Source of the DNA: a bacterium UBP3_UBA3054
GTDB lineage: Bacteria > Auribacterota > UBA3054
Length of the DNA stretch: 23,191 nucleotides
Assembly (NCBI GenBank): GCA_002366995.1
Contig: DFCM01000038.1
Span: forward strand, 1-23,191
Direction of reading: 5' to 3'
The position numbers were made by a program, and so were the translations under genes. The notes under the pieces were generated by a model. The model searched no databases. It saw only the letters and a list, made by a program, of their open reading frames with translations, and had not been told where the DNA came from. Positions 13,979 through 21,454 of the stretch are shown piece after piece. Every line of letters begins with the position of its first letter. Position 1 is the first letter of the stretch.

Positions 13979-16123
13979 TTATTCTTTCGTGATCTCCAGG
14001 CCGAGCCTGTCGTACATGAAGGCTCCTTCCCTCGCGTACTGCTTGACTCTGGAATCGAAGTCCACCGAGGAGCCGTGGCCGGCGTCAGGATAGACGACCG
14101 GGAAAACGGGGCCGCCCGTCGAGTCGGCTTGAAGCTTGGCGCCCATCTTCCTGACGTGCATGGGATCGACTCTGGCGTCGTTCTCGCCGCCTGTGATGAG
14201 CATATCGGGGTACTTCACGCCTTTTTTGATGTTCTGATAGGGGGAGTACTTCAGGAGGTATTCAAACTGCTCCTTGAAGTCGGAGGTTCCGTACTCCTCG
14301 CTCCAGATGTTGGCGATCCTGAACTTGTGGTATTTGATCATGTCCAGAAGCGGCACGCCGCACCTGACGGCCTTGTAGAGGTCGGGGCGCTGGACGGCGC
14401 AGGCGCCGACCAAAAGCCCGCCGTTGCTGCCGCCGGAGATGGCGAGCTTTTCTTTGCTGGTGTAGCCTTCCTTTATGAGATACTCGGCCGCCGCGATGAA
14501 GTCGTCGAAGACGTTCTGCTTATTTTCGCGCATGCCGGCCTTGTGCCATTTCTCGCCGTACTCGCCGCCGCCCCTTAAGTTGGCGATGGCGAAAACGCCG
14601 CCGTTTTGGACCCACAGGGAATTGGAGCCGATGAAGCCAGGCCTCAGCGAGACATTGAAGCCTCCGTAGCCGTCTAAGATGCAGGGGCAGGAGCCGTCCC
14701 TAGGACGATCCTTGGGATAGATTATAGTCATCGGGATCTTTGTTCCGTCCTTGGAGGGATAGAAGACCTGCGTCACCGCGCAGTTGTCGAGCTCGTATTT
14801 GACGGGGAATTCCTTCAATACCGTAAGCTTGTCATCGTCGACGTTGTAGGCGTAGGTAGTGTTGGGAATAAGGTAGCTGGAGCAGTTTAGCTTTACGGGG
14901 CCCTTGTGCCAGTAGCCGGAGACCCCGGCGGAGCAGAAGCTCGCGGGAAGCGTCATGTTCCTTATGAAAGTTCCATCCAGATCGTAGATCTTGATGACGG
15001 TCTCGATGCCGCTGAGATACTCGGCGTAGATGTGACCGTCGATAAAGGAGAGGCCTTCCAGCTTGTCCTCGCTTTCCGGCAGGAAGACTTGCCAATCGTC
15101 GAAGCCGGGCTTTTCCATATCGGCCACGTAGACCATGAACCTCGGCGCGTCCAGGTTCGTCCTGATGAAGAGCTTGTTCTCGACCATTGCGACGTCGAAG
15201 TTGGCTTCCTTGCCTATGACCACCGGGACAAGTTCAGCGCCCTCGATGTTCTTCTTGAGCCAGATGTCCGCGGAACCGAAATTGCCCCTGTAGTAGAGCA
15301 TGTATTTTTCGTCGTCGGAGAGATCGACGCCGTGCCATTTCTCCCTTTCCGTTTCGGAATTGAAGATCAGCTTGTCCTCTTCCGCGCTCGTTCCGAGCTT
15401 GTGGAAGTAAACGGCGTGCCAGTAGAATTCCTCGCCCTCAGGCACCGTGCCCTTCAAGGGCTTGCAGGAATAGTAGAAGCCGGAGTTGTCTTTCTTCCAG
15501 CAACTGACGCCCTGCTTCCAGCCGCGCACGCGGTCGGGAAGCTCCATTTCGTTCTCCACGTCGAGAACGTGGATGACCGGGTTCTCGTCGCCGGCGTGTC
15601 CGATGCCGTAGGCGACGTAGCGGCCGTCGCGGGAGCGCGAAGCGAAGGCAAGGTAGTCGTCCTTGTCCCACTTGTTCGGATCCAGTACGACCTTTTCCGG
15701 AGCGTCGGCGTTCTCTTTAGTCATCAGTATCCACTTGGTGTCGTCAACACCCTTTTTGCTGAAGTACAAGCGCTTGCCGTCGTAAACTTCCGTCGGCACG
15801 GTCTGGTCGGCGTAACGCCAAAGTCTTTTCAGCTCCTTTTCAAGATAGGCGGTCGCGGGCAGTTTATCGGCGTATTCGTAGAAACGCTCGTTCTGCGCTT
15901 TCGTCCACTCCTGGACGTCGGGCCTCGTGTTGTCCTCCATCCAGGCGTAGTCGTCGACTAACGTCACGCCGTGATAGACGTTCGTCTCAGGTATGATTTT
16001 GGTCGGGGGCGCCGGCGCTATGCCGTCCGCTTTTTCAGACGCTGAAAACGTTCCCGAGAATTCGGAAACGCAGCCTGAAATGAAAACTATCGAAAACAAA
16101 GCCAAGAAAACATTGCTTCTCAT
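13979..16123 (-). CDS. Prolyl oligopeptidase (S9 family), predicted lipoprotein
   Basis: The protein of 714 residues has an N-terminal lipobox FISGC (Cys18), so it is probably envelope-anchored. A prolyl oligopeptidase with beta-propeller (about 100-440) and alpha/beta hydrolase domain (about 450-714) follows. The N-terminus VYHGVTLVDDYAWMED is typical of the family. The catalytic triad is visible: Ser566 in ISGGSNGGLL, Asp649 in GGENDARVDP and His683 in DAGHGSS. Members cleave short peptides after proline. An exported form would suit degradation of proline-rich peptides, but the substrate is inferred. The ATG overlaps the TGA of the PqiC-like lipoprotein gene (ATGA) and has GAGGAG upstream, so it belongs to the MCE operon. 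It ends at the bidirectional terminator. Confidence 0.96.
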   Translation of the reverse strand: MRSNVFLALFSIVFISGCVSEFSGTFSASEKADGIAPAPPTKIIPETNVYHGVTLVDDYAWMEDNTRPDVQEWTKAQNERFYEYADKLPATAYLEKELKRLWRYADQTVPTEVYDGKRLYFSKKGVDDTKWILMTKENADAPEKVVLDPNKWDKDDYLAFASRSRDGRYVAYGIGHAGDENPVIHVLDVENEMELPDRVRGWKQGVSCWKKDNSGFYYSCKPLKGTVPEGEEFYWHAVYFHKLGTSAEEDKLIFNSETEREKWHGVDLSDDEKYMLYYRGNFGSADIWLKKNIEGAELVPVVIGKEANFDVAMVENKLFIRTNLDAPRFMVYVADMEKPGFDDWQVFLPESEDKLEGLSFIDGHIYAEYLSGIETVIKIYDLDGTFIRNMTLPASFCSAGVSGYWHKGPVKLNCSSYLIPNTTYAYNVDDDKLTVLKEFPVKYELDNCAVTQVFYPSKDGTKIPMTIIYPKDRPRDGSCPCILDGYGGFNVSLRPGFIGSNSLWVQNGGVFAIANLRGGGEYGEKWHKAGMRENKQNVFDDFIAAAEYLIKEGYTSKEKLAISGGSNGGLLVGACAVQRPDLYKAVRCGVPLLDMIKYHKFRIANIWSEEYGTSDFKEQFEYLLKYSPYQNIKKGVKYPDMLITGGENDARVDPMHVRKMGAKLQADSTGGPVFPVVYPDAGHGSSVDFDSRVKQYAREGAFMYDRLGLEITKE

Positions 16124-16779
16124 TTTTTCTCCTCTTCGCTCTTTATGCGGGCTTCCTCCTCGCCCACCGCTCCGTAAATATCCTTGTTAAGCCTTTCCGA
16201 AATATCCCTCAAGGAAGTGCAGACGCCCTGCACGTAAGATTCCGGATCTCCGCTCACGCACTCGGTGTCGGACGTGTAGCGCTTCTGCAATACCACCCTG
16301 GAGGTCCTGGAGCCGCGGTCGAGCCTGGTCAGCGTGAACAGCATGACGACGTGCGCCTTGGCCTTCGTGCCGAGGAGCTCCCTGCTCTCGTAGACTTCCA
16401 CGAGCGAACCGACAAGACCGTAGTCGGGCAGCGTTCCGGAAGTCCTGGAAGTCAGGCTCTTGAAGACGTTGCCGTCCTCAAGGTCCCTTTGCAGCATGGA
16501 GAAGATCAGTTCGTCCGGAGAAGAGAGCCATTCGTCATAGCTGTACACTCCCCCGCTCTTGTCGCCGTTCATGTAGATGAGCGTGCTGCGGTCGTAGGCG
16601 GAGTTGACCTGAAGCTTCCTGAAGGAAAGCGAAAGGTCAAAGGGCTTTTCGCAGGCCTTCGCGATCTCCGGGTAATCGATCTGGTAGTAGTTGACCGTGA
16701 TGGCGTCCCTTTTGAAAATGCCGGAAAGGCAGCCGCTGAGCAGCAGGGCCGCTAAAAGAATCAAAGCTAATTTTTTCAT
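16120..16779 (-). CDS. PqiC-like ABC-transport auxiliary lipoprotein
   Basis: The protein of 219 residues has a signal peptide and lipobox LLSGC (Cys17). The mature part starts ITVNYYQIDYPE and contains LSLSFRKLQVNSAYDRSTLIYMN, a long middle region with DYGLVGSLVEVYE, and KRYTSDTECVSGDPESYVQGVCTSL. This order resembles the ABC-type transport auxiliary lipoproteins (PqiC/YmbA type), which act in the outer membrane with MCE proteins to move phospholipid between membranes. The C-terminal tail is highly charged (EEEARIKSEEEKK). Its ATG overlaps the stop of the MCE gene, supporting a joint function. The assignment rests on general pattern and neighbourhood, as the family is weakly conserved. Confidence 0.8.
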   Translation of the reverse strand: MKKLALILLAALLLSGCLSGIFKRDAITVNYYQIDYPEIAKACEKPFDLSLSFRKLQVNSAYDRSTLIYMNGDKSGGVYSYDEWLSSPDELIFSMLQRDLEDGNVFKSLTSRTSGTLPDYGLVGSLVEVYESRELLGTKAKAHVVMLFTLTRLDRGSRTSRVVLQKRYTSDTECVSGDPESYVQGVCTSLRDISERLNKDIYGAVGEEEARIKSEEEKK

Positions 16780-17777
16780 TTACCTTTCTCCTTATCCTCG
16801 CCGAAAAGCGTTTGCCCGGGCCTGGCGCGCAGAGCTTCCGTAAAGGCCCTGACGTTGACGGCCGACCGCTGGACCTCGTCCAGAAGATCCTCGACCTCCT
16901 CGCTCGTCATGTTGACCAGCATGTTGGCGTGCACGATGAGCTTTTGCAGCGAATCCGCGAAAGCCCTGATGTCTTCAGGCGTTATGACCTTCACCATCCT
17001 GTTGACATCAGCCGTAGTGTCGGTAATGTTGCAGACGATGTTCGAGATCGCCTCGTCGTTCAGATTGCCCTGCAGCGTATCGGAAACGGCCCTGAAGTTC
17101 ACGACCGCCTGGTTCAGGTTCGTGTAGAGCATCGCCACGTTGTCCCTGGTCACGGAAACTCTTATGGACGCCGAGATCTCCCTGATGTTCTCGGACGTCA
17201 CCGTTATGTTCGAGACCAGGGGCGCGAGATTGTTGTGGCCCAAAACTTTCTGCACGCCGTCAAGAATGTTCGTAATGGAAGTCGAGATCGACTTGACGTT
17301 GAGATCCTCTATCAATTTCGTCAGCTGGTAGAAAATGTCCTCGGGGGAGACCGTGTGGTACGTTCCCACCACCGGATACTCCGGCTCGAAGGGGAAATTC
17401 GTGGCGGGTTTGGGCCGGTCCCCGATCATTTCGATCTCAAGGTACTTGATGCCCGTCAGAAGGTTCCCCGTGATGTGGATGTACATCGTGTCGCTCTCGA
17501 CCGCGAATCCGCTGTTCGGAGAGACCTGAAAGAAGATCTCCGCCAGCTCCCCGTCCGGCGCGATGCCTATGTGGGAGACGGAGCCTACGGTTATGCCGCG
17601 GAACCTGACGGGAGAGTTAAGCGTCAAACCCTGCACGCTCTCACTAAAATAGCAGGAGTAAGTCCTGGGCGAGCCTCCCCAGGAGATGTGGCTCCAAATG
17701 AGCAGGGCGACTATTATCAGCGCGAAGCCTAAACAGACGAAGATCCCTACCCTTGTCTTATGAAGTTCAGTTGCCAT
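16776..17777 (-). CDS. MCE/MlaD-domain protein
   Basis: From the ATG at 17777 the protein has 333 residues: one N-terminal membrane helix (VGIFVCLGFALIIVALLIW, about 10-28), then an MCE domain (about 38-115, with VQGLTLNSPVRFRGITVGSV and LTGIKYLEIE), then a long helical region (about 150-320) that could form the coiled tail seen in MlaD/PqiB/YebT-like proteins. The end RARPGQTLFGE recalls the short C-terminal motif of such proteins. It is expected to sit in the inner membrane as substrate-binding part of a lipid ABC transporter; the MlaE-like permease and MlaF-like ATPase are not in this window. A longer frame to 17849 would overlap the DUF5131 gene and the promoter. No clear Shine-Dalgarno is visible. 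Confidence 0.93.
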   Translation of the reverse strand: MATELHKTRVGIFVCLGFALIIVALLIWSHISWGGSPRTYSCYFSESVQGLTLNSPVRFRGITVGSVSHIGIAPDGELAEIFFQVSPNSGFAVESDTMYIHITGNLLTGIKYLEIEMIGDRPKPATNFPFEPEYPVVGTYHTVSPEDIFYQLTKLIEDLNVKSISTSITNILDGVQKVLGHNNLAPLVSNITVTSENIREISASIRVSVTRDNVAMLYTNLNQAVVNFRAVSDTLQGNLNDEAISNIVCNITDTTADVNRMVKVITPEDIRAFADSLQKLIVHANMLVNMTSEEVEDLLDEVQRSAVNVRAFTEALRARPGQTLFGEDKEKGK

Positions 17778-17807
17778 AAAGATTTGTAAGACTTGATTAT
17801 TGCAGGG

Positions 17808-17836
17808 ATTATAGCAAATTATCCCCTTCCTGGCAA
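17808..17836 (-). promoter_or_regulatory. Promoter of the MCE operon
   Basis: The minus strand reads TTGCCA (17836-17831), a 17-base spacer ending TGC, then TATAAT (17813-17808). The predicted start is near 17801, with a leader of about 24 bases. The promoter lies in the 3' end of the DUF5131 gene, and the TAA stop of that gene (17811-17809) is inside the -10. Confidence 0.7.
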
Positions 17837-18567
17837 GGCTTTCGGGCAATAAAATTGATCTTCGCCTTCCTTGCCTGGCTGTGCTGGATCTTTCTTTCGA
17901 TGCGGTAAATCTTTCCGTCCTTCCTGAAAAGCGCGCCGGTCTGCATGAAATAAAAGGAGGTGTTCGTTTCCACGCACTGCCTTCTCAGATCCAGCACCCA
18001 CTCGTAGTCGCAGACCCTCGCCATGTTCCCCGATTCCCCCGCCGCCGTAAGATTCGTGACGGTCCCGTCCAGGTACTTTTTCAGCTCGATCTTTTCCAAG
18101 AGCGGCGAGCAGACTATCGACCTCGCCGCAAGCGGCATCTTAAGGTAAATGGGCAGCCTGTAGTCCGCCATGGCCTGGTTTTCGACCGTGCAGGCAATGG
18201 AAACGTTGGGATAGCCAGTTTCTCCCCAATCCGGCGGCAGACACTTCTCCATTCTGTCGATCCTTTTGGTAATGAAGAAAAAGGAGAGGTCGCTCCTTAT
18301 CTTCATCATCTCCCAGCATTCGGCCCGCCAGGGATCGGCGTCCTCCACGAAAAAGTCCGAGGTGAAGCAAGTGTCGACTTCCGACCCCTGAGGGATCTTG
18401 TAAGCCCCGGAGCGGTCCCGGCGCATGGGCAGATAAAAATCCCCGGTCTTGACGACCGTATCGGCGCGCCTGCCGCAGGAGGCGTCCCTGCGGTAGACGT
18501 AGCAATGGGCGCAGCCGGCGGAGATCTTATGGCAGCCGTGCCAGGGATTCCAGATAATGCTTCTCAT
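17809..18567 (-). CDS. DUF5131 (phage Gp37/Gp68-like) family protein
   Basis: From the ATG at 18567 the protein has 252 residues. It opens with the family's cysteine block WNPWHGCHKISAGCAHCYVYRRD (Cys12, Cys19, Cys22), recalling the CxxxCxxC-like clusters of radical-SAM enzymes, but with different spacing. Later segments LSFFFITKRIDRM, NVSIACTVENQAMADYRL and NLTAAGESG fit the TIM-barrel-like pattern of the family, and the C-terminal part has SFYFMQTGALFRKDGKIYRIERKIQ. Relatives occur in phages and bacteria, and the reaction is not known. A frame open to 18609 would add 14 residues but would swallow the promoter. A TATAAT lies six bases before the ATG and there is no Shine-Dalgarno, so a leaderless mRNA is likely. 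Confidence 0.9.
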   Translation of the reverse strand: MRSIIWNPWHGCHKISAGCAHCYVYRRDASCGRRADTVVKTGDFYLPMRRDRSGAYKIPQGSEVDTCFTSDFFVEDADPWRAECWEMMKIRSDLSFFFITKRIDRMEKCLPPDWGETGYPNVSIACTVENQAMADYRLPIYLKMPLAARSIVCSPLLEKIELKKYLDGTVTNLTAAGESGNMARVCDYEWVLDLRRQCVETNTSFYFMQTGALFRKDGKIYRIERKIQHSQARKAKINFIARKPCQEGDNLL

Positions 18568-18573
18568 GCCAAT

Positions 18574-18582
18574 ATTATAACA
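18574..18582 (-). promoter_or_regulatory. Extended -10 promoter of the DUF5131 gene
   Basis: The minus strand reads TGT then TATAAT (18579-18574), six bases before the ATG at 18567. I see no good -35 at the usual distance. Transcription should begin at about the A of the start codon. Confidence 0.55.
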
Positions 18583-18602
18583 AGTCCCGCAAGCCTTGCC
18601 GT

Positions 18603-18631
18603 TTGCCAAAAAAAAGCCCTTCTGCTATAAT
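18603..18631 (+). promoter_or_regulatory. Promoter of pyrRBC
   Basis: TTGCCA (18603-18608), a 17-base spacer ending TGC, then TATAAT (18626-18631). Transcription should start near 18638, giving a leader of roughly 18 bases with a GAGG site. That leaves no room for a classical leader attenuator before pyrR. Confidence 0.75.
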
Positions 18632-18656
18632 CAGAAAAATCCTGAGGAATTGAAAA

Positions 18657-19175
18657 ATGCTAATAGCTGACAAGGAAAAATTCGCAGCCACCCTCTCCGA
18701 GATGGCGGACAAGCTCTCGACGCTTCCCCTTGAGGAGACGATCCTCGTGGGTATCCAGCGCCGCGGCGTCTACCTCGCGCAAAGGCTGGCGAAACTTATC
18801 GAGGAAAAGACCAAAAAGAAGATCGGGCTCGGCATCCTGGACATCACCTTCTACAGGGACGACCTTTCCATGATCGCCATGAGGCCTGTCGTCAGGAGCA
18901 CCGACCTTCCGGAAGACATAAACGACAAGATAATCGTTCTGGTCGACGACGTTCTTTACACGGGCCGCACCATAAGAGCCGCTCTCGACGCCCTTGCCGA
19001 CAACGGCCGGGCGAAGATGATAAAGCTCGCCGTCATGGTGGACCGCGGACTGAGGGAACTCCCGATCCAGGCGGACTACGTCGGTCTCTCGGTCGAAACG
19101 AAAAGCGAGGAAAAAATAAGCGTCAAAACGGAAGAACTTGACGGCGAAGACCTCGTTGAGGTCATAAAAGAATGA
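18657..19175 (+). CDS. pyrR: PyrR bifunctional regulator / uracil phosphoribosyltransferase
   Basis: The protein of 172 residues belongs to the type I phosphoribosyltransferases. The PRPP loop VLVDDVLYTGRT lies at 94-105 and is followed by IRAALDAL. LGILDITFYRDDLSMIAMRPVVRSTDLPEDINDK (in sections around 58-90) and MVDRGLRELPIQADYVGLSV further mark it as PyrR. In Bacillus, PyrR binds pyr mRNA in response to UMP and causes termination, and it also has weak uracil phosphoribosyltransferase activity. It is first in the pyrR-pyrB-pyrC set, 55 bases upstream of pyrB. I find no sequence fully matching the PyrR-binding loop consensus (ARUCCNGNGAGGYU) before pyrR or pyrB, so RNA-level control here is uncertain. 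The ATG at 18657 has GAGG about ten bases upstream. Confidence 0.95.
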   Translation: MLIADKEKFAATLSEMADKLSTLPLEETILVGIQRRGVYLAQRLAKLIEEKTKKKIGLGILDITFYRDDLSMIAMRPVVRSTDLPEDINDKIIVLVDDVLYTGRTIRAALDALADNGRAKMIKLAVMVDRGLRELPIQADYVGLSVETKSEEKISVKTEELDGEDLVEVIKE

Positions 19176-19202
19176 CTTGGCCAAGGCCAGGTCATTTTTT
19201 TT
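19172..19202 (+). terminator. Terminator or attenuator hairpin overlapping the pyrR stop
   Basis: ATGACTTGGCC (19172-19182) pairs with GGCCAGGTCAT (19185-19195) with a single G-U pair. The central CAAG forms the loop, and a run of eight T follows (19195-19202). The stem includes the pyrR TGA codon. It should stop part of the transcription before pyrB, separating expression of the regulator from that of the enzymes. Confidence 0.85.
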
Positions 19203-19218
19203 GCAAGAAAATAAAATT

Positions 19219-19224
19219 AAGGAG
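19219..19224 (+). promoter_or_regulatory. Ribosome binding site of pyrB
   Basis: AAGGAG lies five bases before the ATG at 19230, the strongest such site in the window. It lies 16 bases past the terminator T-tract. Confidence 0.7.
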
Positions 19225-19229
19225 CATAT

Positions 19230-20171
19230 ATGCCATGGACTAAAAAAGATCTCTTGGGGCTGGAAAAGCTGACGGCCGAGGAGATCACCATCATCCTGGA
19301 CACGGCCAAGGCCTTCTCCCAGATCGCCACCCGCTCGATCAAGAAGGTGCCCGCCCTTCAGGGCAAGACCGTCGTCAACCTCTTCTTCGAACCCTCGACA
19401 AGGACGAGAGTCTCTTTTGAGGTGGCGGAAAAAAGGCTTTCCGCCGACATCGTCAACGTCAACATCGCCGCCTCGAGCGTGACAAAAGGCGAAACGCTTC
19501 TCGACACGGTCAAGAACCTCTGCGCTTACAGGATCGACGCCATCGTAGTCAGGCACTCCTGCGCGGGCGTCCCCCACTATCTGGCGGAAAACATCGAGCC
19601 CTCGATCGTGAACGCCGGAGACGGCATGCACGAGCATCCGACCCAGGCTTTGCTTGACATCTACACCTTAAGGGAAAAATTCGGCGACCTCAAAGGGCTG
19701 AAGGTCGCGATCGTCGGCGACATCAGCCACAGCCGCGTCGCCCGCTCCAACATCTGGGGATTGCAGAAATTGGGCGCGAAGGTGACGGTCGTCGGCCCCT
19801 CCACGCTTATGCCGAGGGAAATAGAAAAGATGGGCGAAGGCGTGGAAGTCTCCTACGACCTGCCCGCCACTCTGAAAAAAGTTGACGCCGTCAACATGCT
19901 GAGAATACAGAGGGAAAGGGAGCAGCAGGTGCAGTTCCCGAGCCTCAGGGAATACGCCCGCTACTTCGGGCTGAGCACAAAACTGATAGACCAGACCCCG
20001 GAAAGCCTGATAGTCATGCACCCGGGGCCCATCAACCGCGGCGTGGAATTATCCGGCACCGTAGCCGACGGACCGAGAAGCGTCATCCTTCAGCAAGTCA
20101 CCAACGGACTGGCGGTCAGAATGGCCGTCCTCTTCCTGGTCACCGGCGGAACCAAGATCAGCGAGGAATAA
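19230..20171 (+). CDS. pyrB: Aspartate carbamoyltransferase catalytic subunit
   Basis: The protein of 313 residues catalyses carbamoyl phosphate plus aspartate to carbamoyl-aspartate, the first committed step of pyrimidine synthesis. Seen motifs are the carbamoyl-phosphate site FFEPSTRTRVSFE (52-64), the partner-subunit residues SVTKGETLLDT with Lys86, HPTQALLDIYTL (136-147), and the aspartate-binding end HPGPINRGVEL. The order is that of a full-length PyrB. No pyrI-type regulatory subunit or inactive dihydroorotase homologue follows; the next gene is an apparently active dihydroorotase, with which it could associate as in Aquifex-like enzymes. Control by the upstream hairpin at the pyrR stop is plausible. 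Confidence 0.98.
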   Translation: MPWTKKDLLGLEKLTAEEITIILDTAKAFSQIATRSIKKVPALQGKTVVNLFFEPSTRTRVSFEVAEKRLSADIVNVNIAASSVTKGETLLDTVKNLCAYRIDAIVVRHSCAGVPHYLAENIEPSIVNAGDGMHEHPTQALLDIYTLREKFGDLKGLKVAIVGDISHSRVARSNIWGLQKLGAKVTVVGPSTLMPREIEKMGEGVEVSYDLPATLKKVDAVNMLRIQREREQQVQFPSLREYARYFGLSTKLIDQTPESLIVMHPGPINRGVELSGTVADGPRSVILQQVTNGLAVRMAVLFLVTGGTKISEE

Positions 20172-20173
20172 AC

Positions 20174-21454
20174 ATGAAAACATTGATCATAAACGGAACG
20201 GTAGTGGATCCCAGCCAGAAACTGGAAGGCAAGGGATACCTTAGGATAGAAGACGGCAAGATCAAAGAATGCGCCCTGGGCGAAGCCCCCAAGGCATTAA
20301 ATGACGAAAAAGTCATAGACGCCAAGGGCGCCTACGTCACGCCGGGCTTCATCGACCTGCACGTGCACTTGAGGGAGCCGGGACAGGAGAGCAAGGAAAC
20401 GATAGAAAGCGGCAGCAACGCCGCCGTGGCGGGCGGCTTCTCGACCATCGTCTGCATGCCCAACACCATCCCGCCCATCGACCACGTATCGCTGGTGAAA
20501 TTCATCCTTTTGGAAGGCAAACGCGTCGGCAAAGCCAACGTCCTTCCCACCGGCACCATCTCCAAAGGCCGGGCCGGCGAAGAGCTCTCCGAGATCGGCG
20601 AAATGTACAAGGCCGGCATCGTCGCCATCACCGACGACGGCAGCCCGGTCATGAACTCCTTCCTTATGTCCCGCGCCTCGGAATACGCGAAAATGTTCGA
20701 CCTCCTCGTCATGGACCACTGCGAGGACATCAACTTCAAAGGCTCCATGAACGAGGGCTTCTACTCCACCAAGCTGGGATTGCGCGGCACGCCCTCCATT
20801 TCGGAGGAGATAATGCTGATGCGCGACATCCTGGTCGCGGGCTACACCGGCGGCAGGATCCATCTGCAGCACGTAAGCACCGGGCTCGGCATCTACATGG
20901 TCAGGGACGCCAAATCCCGCGGCGTTAAAGTCACCTGCGAAGTGACGCCGCACCACATGTCGCTGACCGACGCCGACCTGGAAGGCTACGACACCAACTT
21001 CAAGATGAGTCCCCCGCTCCGCACCGAGGAAGACCGTCAGAAACTGATAGAAGGCCTTATGGACGGAACGGTGGACTGCATAGCGACCGACCACGCCCCC
21101 CACACCTACACCAACAAGGACGTGGAATTCGACAACGCCCCCAACGGCATCGTCGGTATGGAAACGGCGCTGCCCGTCTCCTACACCACGCTTGTAAAGG
21201 AAAACAAAATGCCCGTAATGCGCTTAATCGAGCTTATGTCGACCAACCCGGCAAAGATACTAAGGCTCAAGGCGAAAGGCACCTTTAAAGCGGGCTCAGA
21301 CGCCGACGTGACCGTTTGGAGCGCCGACACGGAATACAAGATCGACACCGCGGCGTTCAGATCGAAAGCCCGCAACTGCCCCTTCCAGGGAAAATCAGTC
21401 TACGGCAAGGTCCAAATGACCATCGTAGGCGGCGACGTCAAATACGAAGCCTGA
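20174..21454 (+). CDS. pyrC: Dihydroorotase (class I, PyrC)
   Basis: The 426-residue amidohydrolase interconverts carbamoyl-aspartate and dihydroorotate. The zinc ligands match the class I enzyme: DLHVHLREPG (His63, His65), an Asp in AITDDGSP (154-155), VMDHCED (His182), LQHVSTG (His233) and ATDHAPH (Asp306). An Asp instead of a carboxylated Lys as bridging ligand is the arrangement described for Aquifex-type class I enzymes. Because all ligands are present, it is an active enzyme and not the inactive PyrC' found with some PyrB. It starts two bases after the pyrB stop, with GAGGAA just upstream, so the two are coupled. Its TGA directly abuts the stop codon of the convergent lipoprotein gene. 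Confidence 0.98.
   Translation: MKTLIINGTVVDPSQKLEGKGYLRIEDGKIKECALGEAPKALNDEKVIDAKGAYVTPGFIDLHVHLREPGQESKETIESGSNAAVAGGFSTIVCMPNTIPPIDHVSLVKFILLEGKRVGKANVLPTGTISKGRAGEELSEIGEMYKAGIVAITDDGSPVMNSFLMSRASEYAKMFDLLVMDHCEDINFKGSMNEGFYSTKLGLRGTPSISEEIMLMRDILVAGYTGGRIHLQHVSTGLGIYMVRDAKSRGVKVTCEVTPHHMSLTDADLEGYDTNFKMSPPLRTEEDRQKLIEGLMDGTVDCIATDHAPHTYTNKDVEFDNAPNGIVGMETALPVSYTTLVKENKMPVMRLIELMSTNPAKILRLKAKGTFKAGSDADVTVWSADTEYKIDTAAFRSKARNCPFQGKSVYGKVQMTIVGGDVKYEA

Noticed and set aside
14906..15961. A 351-codon plus-strand frame opposite the prolyl oligopeptidase gene
   Set aside because: Antisense shadow in a gene with complete catalytic triad; no recognisable domain.
17778..17849. Upstream-extended start for the MCE gene
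   Set aside because: It would include the promoter and the end of DUF5131; the membrane helix follows naturally from the ATG at 17777.
18639..18656. AATCCTGAGG in the pyrR leader as a possible PyrR-binding loop
   Set aside because: It lacks two bases of the consensus ARUCCNGNGAGGYU and has no proper flanking stem; it is better read as the Shine-Dalgarno region.
18660..19637. A 325-codon minus-strand open frame across pyrR and pyrB
   Set aside because: It crosses the intergenic terminator and two well-supported genes on the other strand.
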